The position numbers were made by a program, and so were the translations under genes. DNA of 64,000 bases, taken from NCBI RefSeq assembly GCF_023343835.1, contig NC_064437.1:13977001-14041000 (forward strand), given 5' to 3'. The stretch comes from Lagopus muta (lineage: Eukaryota; Chordata; Aves; Galliformes; Phasianidae). Below, one piece after another: positions 35,233 through 44,916 of this stretch (its first letter is position 1; the number at the start of each line of letters is the position of its first letter). The notes below the pieces were generated by a model that saw nothing but the letters and a program-made list of their open reading frames with translations, made no database searches and had not been told where the DNA came from.

Positions 35233-38200
35233 TTTTGTTTTGTTTTTTCCAATTTATTATAACATTTCCAATGTTATACCTAGTAGATGATCACTGAGTA
35301 TTAAGTTAGTGGTTAGAGATAGTAACAAGAGGTTTACCTAGTTAAAAGTGTCAATGCAAAGTAGTTCTTTTAAGCAAAATACATTTAAAATAGAGGTTAT
35401 TACTGTGGGACAGTACCTGCTTTTAAAGATGTCTGCTTTAAAATAAAGATGTCTGCATTAAAAAAATATTGTCAGGTTTTCTGCATTGTAATATTCAGGT
35501 TTTATATTTGTGTAAAAACTAACCTCATTTACCAGCAGGTATCTTCTAGACATTAATTCTCTATAATTTAATATGAAGGTGCTGATATGACCAAGAATGA
35601 TGGAATCTACTCAAGTTACTTTACTTCTTTAAGTGGCAGTGGAAGATACAGTCTAAAAGTGAGTGCCCAAGGGAGAAATCAAACCATCAGACTTGGCCGT
35701 AGGCAAAATAGAGCCTTGTATGTACCAGGCTACATAGAAAATGGTAAGGATATTTGTTTAATAGGCAGTTATTTATGTGATTTCCATGTGTGTGGGGAGC
35801 AAAAAATATAGCAAGTGGGACCATTTAGATTCACAACAACGATACTTAATAATACTTAAAATAGATAATAAAAACATCTTAAACTGTCATTTTTACTACA
35901 GAACAAAACAAATCCCCTTCAACTATTGTTTCCTATGTACAGGAATAATGTAAAGTATTGTCACTAATCCAAAATAATATTTTTTCTTTCTTCTGTGAAA
36001 GGAGAAATATTGCTCATATTCTGTATGTCAGCAGCTCAGAAAAAAAAAATTCCACAGTTCTTCTGAGATTTTACAATGGGTCTTTGGCGTAAATGCATTC
36101 GACATGCAATGTTAGTACACAAGTTAATGCTAGTAGAAAATGTCACTTATGTATTCTGTTGGTTTATTTTTTTTAGTACTTTTTTTATGCTGAAGATACT
36201 TTAGTTGTTGAAAATTAATATTCACACATGTATATAGTACGATTTAGAAGAATCAATATAAAAGATTGTCTAAAAATCTCACCAAGTATGGCCTATAAAA
36301 CATAAGATCTTCTAAAGTCTGTGATGGGTAGAAAAAGATAGAAAGAACCAATTTATGACAGCCAACGTACACAACCTGCTTTACAAATCACATAATTTCC
36401 TGGGTTGAAAAGGACCATAGTCATCATCTAGTTTCAACCCTCCTGCCACAGGCAGGGTTGCCAACCATCAGACCGTGCTGCCCAGAGCCACGTGCAGCCC
36501 ACATCCAGGGATGGGGCATCCACATCCTCCTTGGGCAACACATTCCAGTGTGTCACCACCTTCTGAGTGGAAAAACTTCCTCCTAATATCTAACCTAAAC
36601 CTCCCCTGTCTCAGTTTAAAATCATAGCATCATTTCCAGTTTCTACGCATTTCAGAATTTTTCCACTGTTTGAATTTCCTAATCAGTATGCTCAGCATTC
36701 TGAGATCACCTTATTTGCTGTCTTTAAATCACCAACTTTCTACTGAATTTGAATAAAGAAGATAAAGGTTATGAGATGAGGTAAAAAGATACAGTGAAAA
36801 TAAAAAGAAATGTAGTTCAGAATTTTGTCATGGTGAAAGTTGAAAAATTTTTCAAACAGGTAAAATTCAGATGAATGCACCGAGACCTGAATTGGCTGAT
36901 GAAGAAATCCAAGCCAATCTGGGAAGTTTCAGCAGAATTTCAACAACTTCTATTAAACTGGACAACATTCCACAAGATTATCCACCCTGTAAGATTACAG
37001 ACCTCGATGCCTACATAGAAAATGAAACAATAGTGTTGACTTGGACAGCTCCAGGAGGTGTCTTATACGATGGAAAAGGTGAGTAGGATACTTTATGGAA
37101 TCAGATTGATCCTCCTGTCCTAATGGACATGCCCTAAGGACCAGCAGTCAGATATGAGGGCTGCATCTTTTTCACCAGAAAATGGAACTATATAGAAAGT
37201 TATCTTGTTGCATGTTACATGTTTTAGTTCTTATTTTCTTTTCACAATAAAAAAATAATGTGCAAACAAAATGAAAAAGAAGTAAAGCAAGGAGTATTAT
37301 TATTGAAAAGGCAAATTAAAATAAAACCACAAGACACTTTACTAAAATGTCTCAATCCATGTTTGTGCAGAAGTTAAGAAAGAAAAAAGATAAAATCAAT
37401 GAGATGCGTACAGCGTGCACAGTCTGAAGCATTACTATATGCACAGAAATACAGTAACATTCTTACCAAAATCTTTGCTACATGGGGAAAAGGAAAACTA
37501 ATGCACAAACATTTGTGTAGACCAGAGACTGTGTTCAAACATAGTTACGTACATTATTTCAGGTTTACATCTTAAACTTATCTGAAACTGTGGAATAAGA
37601 AACACCACAAGAAAAAAATCACACTTTTTTTTTTTTTTTTTTTTAAATCCCAGCTTCTTTTATGCAGCTGTTTTATAGCAAAAATGATCAGTCATTGCCC
37701 TGTAGTTTAAGGCAGCGCTGTATTGGTTAGGGCAAATCAGTATTGGTTTGGAGCTGGGCATGTCAGATACATCTTTATTACATAACAGTGAAAGAGAGAT
37801 TTGTAAGAGGAAAAGAGAAGAAGGGGGAAGTCTTGAAAAGCTACAATTTTGACACAGAAACAGTAGAATCCCCCAAAACTAGTTGAGCATATATATATAT
37901 AGCAACATAACTACGGGTTCCCTGATTGCAGACAAACAGGAGAACCATTCTATGTCTGTCTTAGTTTTTGGCATCAAAAGCTCATGCTGAGAGAGAACAG
38001 TGGCCAAATGCAGGACAGACATCTGCTACATACATATATTTTTAAATTGCTGTTTTTCTTTGAATAACAAAATATAGTCCTTGCAAAGGTAAGAATATTG
38101 ATGAAACAATGTTCTTAAGGCCAGTTAAAAGTTGAGTTTCCAGACCTGGGAGAAACAGACTCTTGATGCTTCAAAGTGAGGGTTAACAGCAATCCTGTCA

Positions 38201-38769
38201 CTACCCATGCTAAGCAATGCAGTCATTGTAAACCAGGAATCTTTCCAAAACAGTTCTAGAAATCTGATACTGTCACCTTAAGCACGGATATTAAAACATC
38301 TGTATTCATATTAATTTGTTTTTACACATACTCTTTTTTTTTTTCCCTAGCTGATCACTACATAATAAAAAGCGATGCAAATCTTCTGAGCCTAAGAGAT
38401 GAATTTGATGATGCTACTTCTGTGGATGCCTTCAATCTCAAACCTCAGGAGGCTGGTAATGCAGAAACATTGAGATTCAAACCAGAAAATCTGACAATAG
38501 AAAATGGTACCGTAATCTACATCGCCATGCGTGCTGTTAATGATAAAAACCTGACTTCAGATACATCTAATATAGCAAAGGCCACATGGTTCATTCCTCC
38601 AAAAGCATCTGTGCCTACAGATGAAGACAATGCCAGTGATGGTGTTAACATTACACTAATAGTGGCATTTGTAGCAGGATGTGTAGTACTTGTCTGCATT
38701 ATTGTAAGTTCAACTGTATGCATTTTACAAAAACAAAAGAAAAGAAGGGATCCTGCAAGCAGAATGTAA
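25270..38769 (+). CDS. CLCA1: CLCA1/CLCA4-type calcium-activated chloride channel regulator (14 coding exons, 921 aa)
   Basis: Spliced CDS: 25270-25428, 26918-27058, 27289-27439, 29217-29325, 30046-30217, 30413-30640, 31127-31351, 32028-32205, 33280-33386, 33671-33895, 34011-34278, 35579-35743, 36860-37078 and 38351-38769. All introns are GT/AG. An ATG seven codons upstream (25249) is also in frame and would give 928 aa. I prefer 25270 because [11 protein letters not shown] aligns with the usual CLCA start and puts HEWAH at 156-160, as I recall for mammalian CLCA1. The layout is signal peptide, HEXXH domain, VWA at about 306-482 with a complete MIDAS (DVSGS 313-317, Thr384, Asp414), beta-rich region, FnIII-like domain, and a membrane segment (about 881-908) with a short basic tail. 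The C-terminal anchor resembles CLCA4; human CLCA1 lacks one and is secreted. The gene is best viewed as the single avian member of the CLCA1/3/4 branch, so the symbol is provisional. Introns hold CR1 fragments and long A and T runs. Confidence 0.93.
26918..27058 (+). CDS. CLCA1: CLCA1/4-type coding exon 2
   Basis: Residues 54-100, phase 0 at both ends. It encodes [20 protein letters not shown] and KIILPKTWG. The equivalent CLCA2 exon is one codon shorter. Confidence 0.95.
27289..27439 (+). CDS. CLCA1: CLCA1/4-type coding exon 3
   Basis: Residues 101-150 plus one base. It encodes [20 protein letters not shown] and [12 protein letters not shown]. The length (151 nt) equals the CLCA2 exon. The following intron contains a CR1 element. 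Confidence 0.95.
27905..29043 (+). mobile_element. Old CR1 LINE in intron 3 of the CLCA1/4-type gene
   Basis: A degenerate reverse-transcriptase region (catctacctggacttgtaca, gtttgcagatgatacctgag) and 3' part (ctggagcacctctcagatgg), ending tgtattctatgattatatga. It is heavily frameshifted and in gene orientation. Confidence 0.85.
29217..29325 (+). CDS. CLCA1: CLCA1/4-type coding exon 4 (HEXXH exon)
   Basis: Residues 151-186 plus two bases. It encodes [17 protein letters not shown] with HEWAH at 156-160, the putative zinc-protease motif. The length is identical to the CLCA2 exon (109 nt). Confidence 0.96.
30046..30217 (+). CDS. CLCA1: CLCA1/4-type coding exon 5
   Basis: Residues 187-244, Cys-rich ([22 protein letters not shown]), ending [10 protein letters not shown] in phase 0. 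RCSAGVTG resembles mammalian CLCA1/4 more than CLCA2. Confidence 0.95.
30413..30640 (+). CDS. CLCA1: CLCA1/4-type coding exon 6 (start of VWA)
   Basis: Residues 245-320, phase 0. It begins [16 protein letters not shown] and ends [13 protein letters not shown], a full D-x-S-x-S MIDAS core at 313-317. The length is identical to the CLCA2 exon (228 nt). Confidence 0.96.
31127..31351 (+). CDS. CLCA1: CLCA1/4-type coding exon 7 (VWA)
   Basis: Residues 321-395. It encodes [20 protein letters not shown] and [14 protein letters not shown] with the MIDAS Thr at 384. The donor GAG|gtaaat is followed within about 11 bp by a CR1 element. Confidence 0.95.
31362..31812 (+). mobile_element. CR1 3' fragment abutting exon 7 donor
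   Basis: Starts tgttctccagaggagagcca and ends ccattctatgattctata. It is in gene orientation and begins about 11 bp after the exon 7 splice donor. If intron 7 were retained, the frame would stay open through CR1 sequence to a stop at 31535-31537. Confidence 0.88.
32028..32205 (+). CDS. CLCA1: CLCA1/4-type coding exon 8 (VWA)
   Basis: Residues 396-454 plus one base. It encodes [14 protein letters not shown] with the MIDAS Asp at 414, then [14 protein letters not shown]. This is a strong match to CLCA1/4 and unlike the CLCA2 copy. Confidence 0.96.
33112..33153. repeat. (A)42 run in intron 8 of the CLCA1/4-type gene
   Basis: A homopolymer A tract of about 42 bp. No retroposed gene body was recognised beside it. 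Confidence 0.9.
33280..33386 (+). CDS. CLCA1: CLCA1/4-type coding exon 9
   Basis: Residues 455-490. It encodes GGLQLYAVD and [15 protein letters not shown], the end of the VWA domain. The intron before it contains a 42-bp A run. Confidence 0.95.
33671..33895 (+). CDS. CLCA1: CLCA1/4-type coding exon 10
   Basis: Residues 491-565. It encodes [29 protein letters not shown] and SISGTAE. It has two sequons (NNT, NDT). The length is identical to the CLCA2 exon (225 nt). Confidence 0.95.
34011..34278 (+). CDS. CLCA1: CLCA1/4-type coding exon 11
   Basis: Residues 566-654 plus one base. It encodes [22 protein letters not shown] and [17 protein letters not shown]. It is one codon shorter than the CLCA2 exon. 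Confidence 0.95.
35108..35179. repeat. 36-bp tandem duplication in intron 11
   Basis: Two adjacent 36-bp copies beginning cttttcttgatgaaatcctg, with three mismatches, ending just before a long T run. Confidence 0.85.
35193..35251. repeat. (T)39 run followed by GTTTT units
   Basis: A homopolymer T tract of about 39 bp, then gttttgttttgtttttt. It could be an antisense poly(A) tail, but no source gene was seen. Confidence 0.9.
35579..35743 (+). CDS. CLCA1: CLCA1/4-type coding exon 12
   Basis: Residues 655-709 plus one base. It encodes [25 protein letters not shown] and [12 protein letters not shown]. The acceptor is a weaker aag (tatgaag) rather than cag, but the frame and homology are clear. 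Confidence 0.93.
36384..36630 (-). mobile_element. CR1 3' end fragment, antisense, in intron 12 of the CLCA1/4-type gene
   Basis: Begins tcacataatttcctgggttg and passes through gccaccatca-like and ccagagccacgtgcagccca sequence to cttcctcctaatatctaacc. This is a typical antisense CR1 3' region. Confidence 0.85.
36860..37078 (+). CDS. CLCA1: CLCA1/4-type coding exon 13 (FnIII-like start)
   Basis: Residues 710-782 plus one base. It encodes [28 protein letters not shown] and [10 protein letters not shown]. It is six codons shorter than the CLCA2 exon. Confidence 0.95.
38351..38769 (+). CDS. CLCA1: CLCA1/4-type coding exon 14 (terminal, membrane anchor)
   Basis: Residues 783-921 and TAA. It encodes [37 protein letters not shown] and [13 protein letters not shown] hydrophobic anchor (about 881-908) and a basic tail (QKQKKRR) follow. 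Confidence 0.95.
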
Positions 38770-39048
38770 CCATATTGGTCAAACACTTTAAAAAAAAAAA
38801 GAAAAAAAGAATGAAGGAAAGGAATATAGAGTAATTTTTGCCATATGTAAGTTCCAAAGCAGAGGAAAGTAATTTAATGTAAATGCGCTTGTTTTAAGCA
38901 GATATGTAGTTCACTTTTTGATTGTCTTATAAACATAGATTTTCAAAAGCGTGCCCTAAACGTGTACTTTCATTTTTCTAAGCAATATAAGTACTTCACT
39001 CTTCTCTTGCGAAATCTTTCCAATATAGTGTGCTTTAATTGTGTGTTA

Positions 39049-39054
39049 AATAAA
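39049..39054 (+). terminator. CLCA1: Putative polyadenylation signal of the CLCA1/4-type gene
   Basis: AATAAA, 280 nt after the stop codon. It is the first canonical signal downstream. Confidence 0.5.
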
Positions 39055-39299
39055 GAAGAGAGAGGAAAATATTTTCCCTGCTTTTGTTTTGCACACAGTA
39101 GTCAAGTAAGGCAAATTGCAAGAAGTCAGAAAGTGTTTCGGATAGTGTCATATGGCGTCATACGTATCTTTTACAAGGTAGGCTTAATGAGCCAAGCACA
39201 AAAATATTTACCTACAGGCTGTTTATTTTAAATATACATATATTTAAATATACGTGTATTCAAACATATATTTCCGAGTGTGTTGGAGAGTTAAATATA

Positions 39300-39853
39300 A
39301 CACAGAATTGCAGGAGTTGGAAGGGACAACAGAGTCCAACCCCTTGGTAAAGCAGGTTCCCTACAGCAGGTTGCAATGGTAGGTGTCTGGAGGGGTATTG
39401 AATACCTCCAAAGAAGCAGGCAGCCTGTTGCAGTGCTGTGTCAGCTCCGCTGTAAAGAAGATCTTCTGCATGTTTATGGAACTTCTTGTGTTCCAGTTTT
39501 TGGGCATTGCTCCTTGTCCTGTCACTACACACCATTGAAAACTGTCTGATCTCATCCAGTTGCCTCCCACACTGTAGCTATTTATAAACATTGATCAGAT
39601 CTCCTCTCAGACATTTCTTCTCCAGGCTGAACACCCCCATGTCTCTCAGCCTTTGCTCATACAGGAGATGCTCCAGGATCTTTATCATCTTTGTTGCTCT
39701 CCACTGGACTCTTTCTAAGAGATCCCTGGTTTTTTTTTTGAACTGGGGAGCCCAGAAGTGGACACAGTACTCCAGGTGAAGCCTCATGGGGGCAGAGTAG
39801 AGGTGAAGGATCACCTCCCTTGGCCTGCTGGCCATACTCTTTTTAAACCAACG
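39300..39853 (-). mobile_element. CR1 3' fragment, antisense
   Basis: Begins acacagaattgcaggagttg and continues through agatctcctctcagacattt, then the antisense of the RT C-terminus, which reads [15 protein letters not shown] on the minus strand. It is broken by small indels. Confidence 0.88.
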
Positions 39854-42800
39854 CTCTTTTTCATGCACTCAGTATTTCCAGAATGAGAGTATAAGTACTT
39901 TCAGAATAAGATTTACAAGAGTATATGCAAATAAGAACATACAAAATGTTCTTAAGTGGAGGCTAATGAAAGCTATAAAATAGGAGCTAGGAAAAGCTTT
40001 TACGTAACAAGAGGTAACTTAAAAACTTAATACACAAGTTCTGTTCTTTATCTAGGGTCCAATTTTTTCTTGTGAGTTTCTGTATTTCTACACAGTGGTG
40101 TTTCTTAATGAGCCTTATTATTGGATGTATTTTCAGATCTAAAATTCAATTTCATCAAGCAGTAACAAATGTTTCAATTTCAGGTAATATGAAAGCAGGA
40201 ATAGCAGCTACATTTTAGAGAACAGATCTCTTTGCAGAAAAGAGTCAGACATAAAAGGACTATTAAATGATATTAGTTCTCTTAAGTAGCTTGTAGGTCA
40301 GTGAATGTCTATTTTCCAGACATTTTTCCTTTTGATTGCTTATCAAGTGTCTTCTCATTCCCTGAAGTATTTCTATGGATGCTGCATCCAAGTTCTTTCG
40401 TAGGAACTATACCACACAATTAGAATAAGCAGGTTGCACTACTGTTTCTGGAACTGTTTCCTGGCATTATGTAAAAATATTACAGAACTTACACACACAA
40501 CCTTCGTGATCCAAGGCAATCCACCTCCGGCACTCGACCCTACTAGCCCAGTGAGCAAGAGCTGCAGTAAACTGTGGTGACACTGACATCTAGTGGGCTC
40601 CAACAACACTTTCAGTTTTTCCAAATGTTCCTGAAAAGTTTTGGACAAAGCATCTCCCTCCGGGATGCTCTGACCATAACATAAATGCATATTTGAGAGT
40701 AAAATAAAATATGATTAATCCATGGTTGAGTTTCTTACTTGAACGTGGCTCTTAGTCTAAGAGAATGGAGAAGATTCATTTGAATTTTATGGGGAAGCGT
40801 CTAAAGCTTTCAGTTCAAACACCACAGCACTCAGCACCCACCTCCTGAACATCTCTGCAAGACAGACACATTTTGCTTTTTCATCTTTCCAATGACAGGG
40901 TAAGACTTTTTACTTATTTTGATTATTACCTTTACACCAACAGTATGTGTACTCGAAAGCTGCATGGGTTGGGACACCAGTCACTGACACAACTGCCCCA
41001 CTCCAATTCAGTCTAGCTAGAAAAAATGTACTTCTTGAAATAAAAAAGCTTTGTTCCCAAGTATGATCTTCCAATGGTCTTTAAATGATTTCATCATCCT
41101 GCACGGTAGGAAGTAGACTTCACATCACAGAGAAGTTTAGTCTAATTATTTCTGTATTACACGTGTGGCAAAACTGCAGTACCAAGTGATAAAGTGACTT
41201 TCCCACAGTCATCAGCAGGGAAATATTAGAGATGCAATTATATCTCCAGTCTGTTATTGCACAGTAAAAAGGAGAACCCCCAGAATTTTCCTTTAATTTT
41301 TATTTCTGTTGGGACCAGTTCTGGCCTATAGAATTCTCTATACAGTCTTCCTCTGAGTATAGTCTTTTCTAAGGCAGACAGTTGGAGTGTGGGACAAAAT
41401 TATTATCTTGCCTGGGTAACAAAATAACCCACTATGGCCCCAGGAATTATGAAACTGCGAGGACAAAAATCACATAAACAGATATTTCAAGAAAGCCTAA
41501 CTGTACACTAATGCAGTCCAATTCTCTGAAACTTCAGGGCCTTGGGCTACTGACTGTTTTGCCAGTTGCTGTATGCAGTCATAATACAACTCCAGTCAAC
41601 ACGGTCAGAAGGGGCAAAGCAACAGCTGCTATGAGGATCAGTGGAAATGTGCACTAATGCAAAAAGAATCATTAATTGTTACTCAGAGAGCTGCATTTTC
41701 TGGAGGTAAGCACGCTGTTGAGAACAGCTGCTTTCTTGTTCTGACAAATCCAGTACCCAGATTTTACACGAAAGCCTGATTGTACATAGGCCAGACAGCT
41801 GGCCCTACTGATTTCATTATCTTTACTCAGTTATTATCAAACTAAACTCACAGTTGTTAATATTGGCACAGATGTACACGCACATAAACAAGTGCTCTTT
41901 CCCATTTCAGTAAAATACTTTTTGACCATTAAACTGAGAGAAATTTTCAAAATGTTTCTTTACAATGACATAAATGTATCTCTTTTTAAAAAATTATTAT
42001 TATTTTATCTTTTAGCAACTTTAATGAATGTTAAATCAAATTTACCTTTGGATTTCCATGCAGGTGTATTTGCGCACTTTGAAAATCTGGTTCAAAAACT
42101 GCAGCTATTCTTCAGGATATTTGTTGGTGTTCTGAAGGGATATGACTGGTAATATGCTGCCAGAACTCTGAATTTCCAGCTGTTCAACTGCATTAAAATA
42201 AGATATAAATATATAAATATAAGTAAAATAACTATTTTATGAAAATATGTACCACAGTTGAATAGTCATGAGTAGAAAGGGAAATAGCACATACACTGGC
42301 AAAAGAGGTGACCCATGTCACTCAGTGTACTCTAGAGCTGAGTGTGCATGAATTTCAGCATGAGTTCTGTTACTGGGACTATATGTTCTACCAAAATATA
42401 TTTATTTGTTTTAATGCATTTTCACTGTGATATCAATTGAATATGGAGGCATTCTTTGGTTGTCTTTTAATTTAAATATTTGTCTCTAAAGCCTTGAATT
42501 TAAACATTAGCCTCCCATGTAGTCAGAGCACTGTTTTCAAAAGTAACCATCCCTGCTGTCTATCCTACACTTCTGAAGGAGGATACTTTTCCTCCAGCAC
42601 TGGTGAAGAAGTAAACATGCTGAGTCCTCAGTTATTTTCAGCCTATTTTAGTGGATCTATAGAGGGTATCTCTACATGCCTTAATTTCCTTGAATATACC
42701 TTTAGAACTCTTTAGGTCATTGTCCAGTTCTTACGATGTCTGCACACAAGGTATGGCCCTCTTTGTCTGAACAAGGTATGTTGATTTAAACAGAGTTTTT

Positions 42801-44510
42801 CCTGAACACTAGATTATAGGCCTTCAGACTATATACAAAGAGAATTCCAAGAAAGGAAGTAACTCTGTACTGTTTTGGGAGCGGGAAAAGCCTGTGGAAC
42901 TCAGGCAAGATGGAAATCCAGATAACCCAATAGCCAGTTTTAGTCTTATCTTAGAATATTGTGAGTTAAAATGGGGAAAAACATATCCATGCCAGGGTTG
43001 CTTTATATGAAACATATAAACATGCAATTGAACAGATCTTACTCATTGATAAGTGTGGCAGCCCTTAGCCTGAGGAGTTATTTTCTCCCTCTCATTCACA
43101 TTGACTGCTGTACATTTGATAAAAGAGGAAGAATGTTAATAGCAAGAACTGAAAGTAACATCCAATGCCTCACATATGCCAAACAGCCCATGTGATAGGG
43201 GTGGAAGTACTGTTTCAGTAAATCATTTTCCGAAGAATTGGAACTGTCATCTTTAGGACTCTTGAGAAAAGAAATTATCAAAAGTAGGCAATTCAAATCT
43301 TTCAACAATGCTCTAATCCATAGGAGCTTAAAAGATGGGACTCTTCCTCCACTTCCATCCAAGTAATGCTCAAAAGGAGAGCAGTTCCAGAAGGAAAGAG
43401 CTGAGTTCCAAGGCAACAATTGCCTCTGATAGGTGAGGCTCACGAGCAGCTATAGGTTTCATGGTTCAAGATCAGCAGCATTTTGTTCCGGTCCAAGCTG
43501 ATCCATGCAAGCTCTAGTGAAATGCAGACTGTACACACTGCTCAGATGTCTCCTTGAGGTGGTGCTTCTGTCTCAGTATCGGGCACTGCTGCTCTCAGCT
43601 CTTCAGCACCTTGTGGAACTCCACAACTGTAACTGCCGACAACACCATTGAAAGATCTGGAATTCAGTAACTGCCTTTGTGCCTCCAAATTTAAAATCTG
43701 TAACGCTGCATTATCTCCTTGAAGAACAGAGACTCACTAGAGCTTATTATGCTACCAAAACTTGGAAACATACTTGCCATCAAGTTTTTATATATAAACA
43801 GTTACACATAACATGTCTGTTATGTAAGAGACACAAAAAGAGCTAACACACACACACAGCAGCTTTCAGGCCCTCTCCTTAACAATACTGCGGCACAACA
43901 GGAGCTTCGCACAGCTTGGGCTGTGTTTTGGTTTTAGTTCCTGGAATCTGACCAGCATGTAAGAAAGATTGTGTTGATCCTTCCAGTTATTTCCTTTTTC
44001 TGGAGCTCACTTCCTGCTGTCATGCCTTGGGATTTCCTCCAGCCTTATCAAACGCAGCCCAGTGTTACTTGCTGTGTAGGTTATGTGGTCAGTTACCTGA
44101 CTGAGTGACCAAGACTGCTTTCAAGTTGGCAATATTAACTCATCGCTACAAGACAACACACTGTAAAGCTGCTTCCTAACAGCCCACGTCGAAGCTCTCC
44201 CTTCTGGGGCACCCAAAAACCATGATGAGGGACGTTGAAATAAACAGTTTAATGAAAAATCATTAAAGCTAGAGACTAGTTGCTTGCTCACCGACACTAC
44301 GCTACGGTACCGAAGGTACTTCGAATTGTCCCGTGGTACGTAGTGCTTCTTGCAGCTGTCTGTACGGGTTATCCAAACTAGACTGTTCAAGTAGCAGCGC
44401 ATTCTGATCGGCTGCTCACAAGTTCTGGACCACTTCCCATCGTCACGCTCTACGCGCCTCACTTTTTTCATGAAGGCGAGCACGATTTGATTTACAAAGC
44501 CTAGGGCTCA
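39854..44510. other. Intergenic DNA between the CLCA1/4-type gene and SH3GLB1
   Basis: No gene, RNA or clear transposon was recognised. Frames are short. A 116-codon frame on the minus strand (44121-44471 from its ATG) ends near the CpG island edge and is discussed separately. Confidence 0.4.
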
Positions 44511-44720
44511 AGAAACGGAACGAGCGGGCGGCAGCAACTCCCGAAGCACACGCAGCACGGTACCGGCCCACAGCTCTCCCTCAGGCGCGCACCGCCGCCC
44601 TCACGGCGGGAAGCGCCGCGCGCAGGGGCCCGGCCTGGCCCCTCCCTCGGCGGCGCGAGGCGATCGCCGCCGTCACTTCGGCAGCCGATCCGGGCCCTGC
44701 GCCTGACGCCGCGGCCGCGG

Positions 44721-44725
44721 CCAAT
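44721..44725 (+). promoter_or_regulatory. SH3GLB1: CCAAT box
   Basis: gCCAATcgg, about 120 nt before the SH3GLB1 ATG, a plausible NF-Y site in a CpG-island promoter. Confidence 0.5.
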
Positions 44726-44812
44726 CGGTGGCTGCGTCGGGCCCCGGTACCGCCCCCCGGCGGATCCCCACAGGGACGGGCCGGAGCGGCGGCTGCCGCT
44801 GCGGGTGTCCGG

Positions 44813-44823
44813 GCTGAGTCAGC
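44813..44823. promoter_or_regulatory. SH3GLB1: MARE / antioxidant-response-like palindrome
   Basis: GCTGAGTCAGC is the 11-bp core of the T-MARE consensus bound by small-Maf heterodimers (NRF2, NF-E2, BACH) and contains an AP-1 site. It lies 22 nt before the SH3GLB1 ATG, so it is near or inside the 5'UTR. Confidence 0.55.
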
Positions 44824-44844
44824 GCCCCGCCGCCCCCGCCGAAG

Positions 44845-44916
44845 ATGAATATCATGGACTTTAACATGAAGAAGCTGGCGGCCGACGCGGGCACTTTTCT
44901 CAGCCGCGCCGTGCAG
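44845..44916 (+). CDS. SH3GLB1: SH3GLB1 coding exon 1
   Basis: Residues 1-24, phase 0 end at CAG|gtacgg. It encodes the amphipathic N-terminal helix that inserts into membranes. The following intron runs to 48107. Confidence 0.95.
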
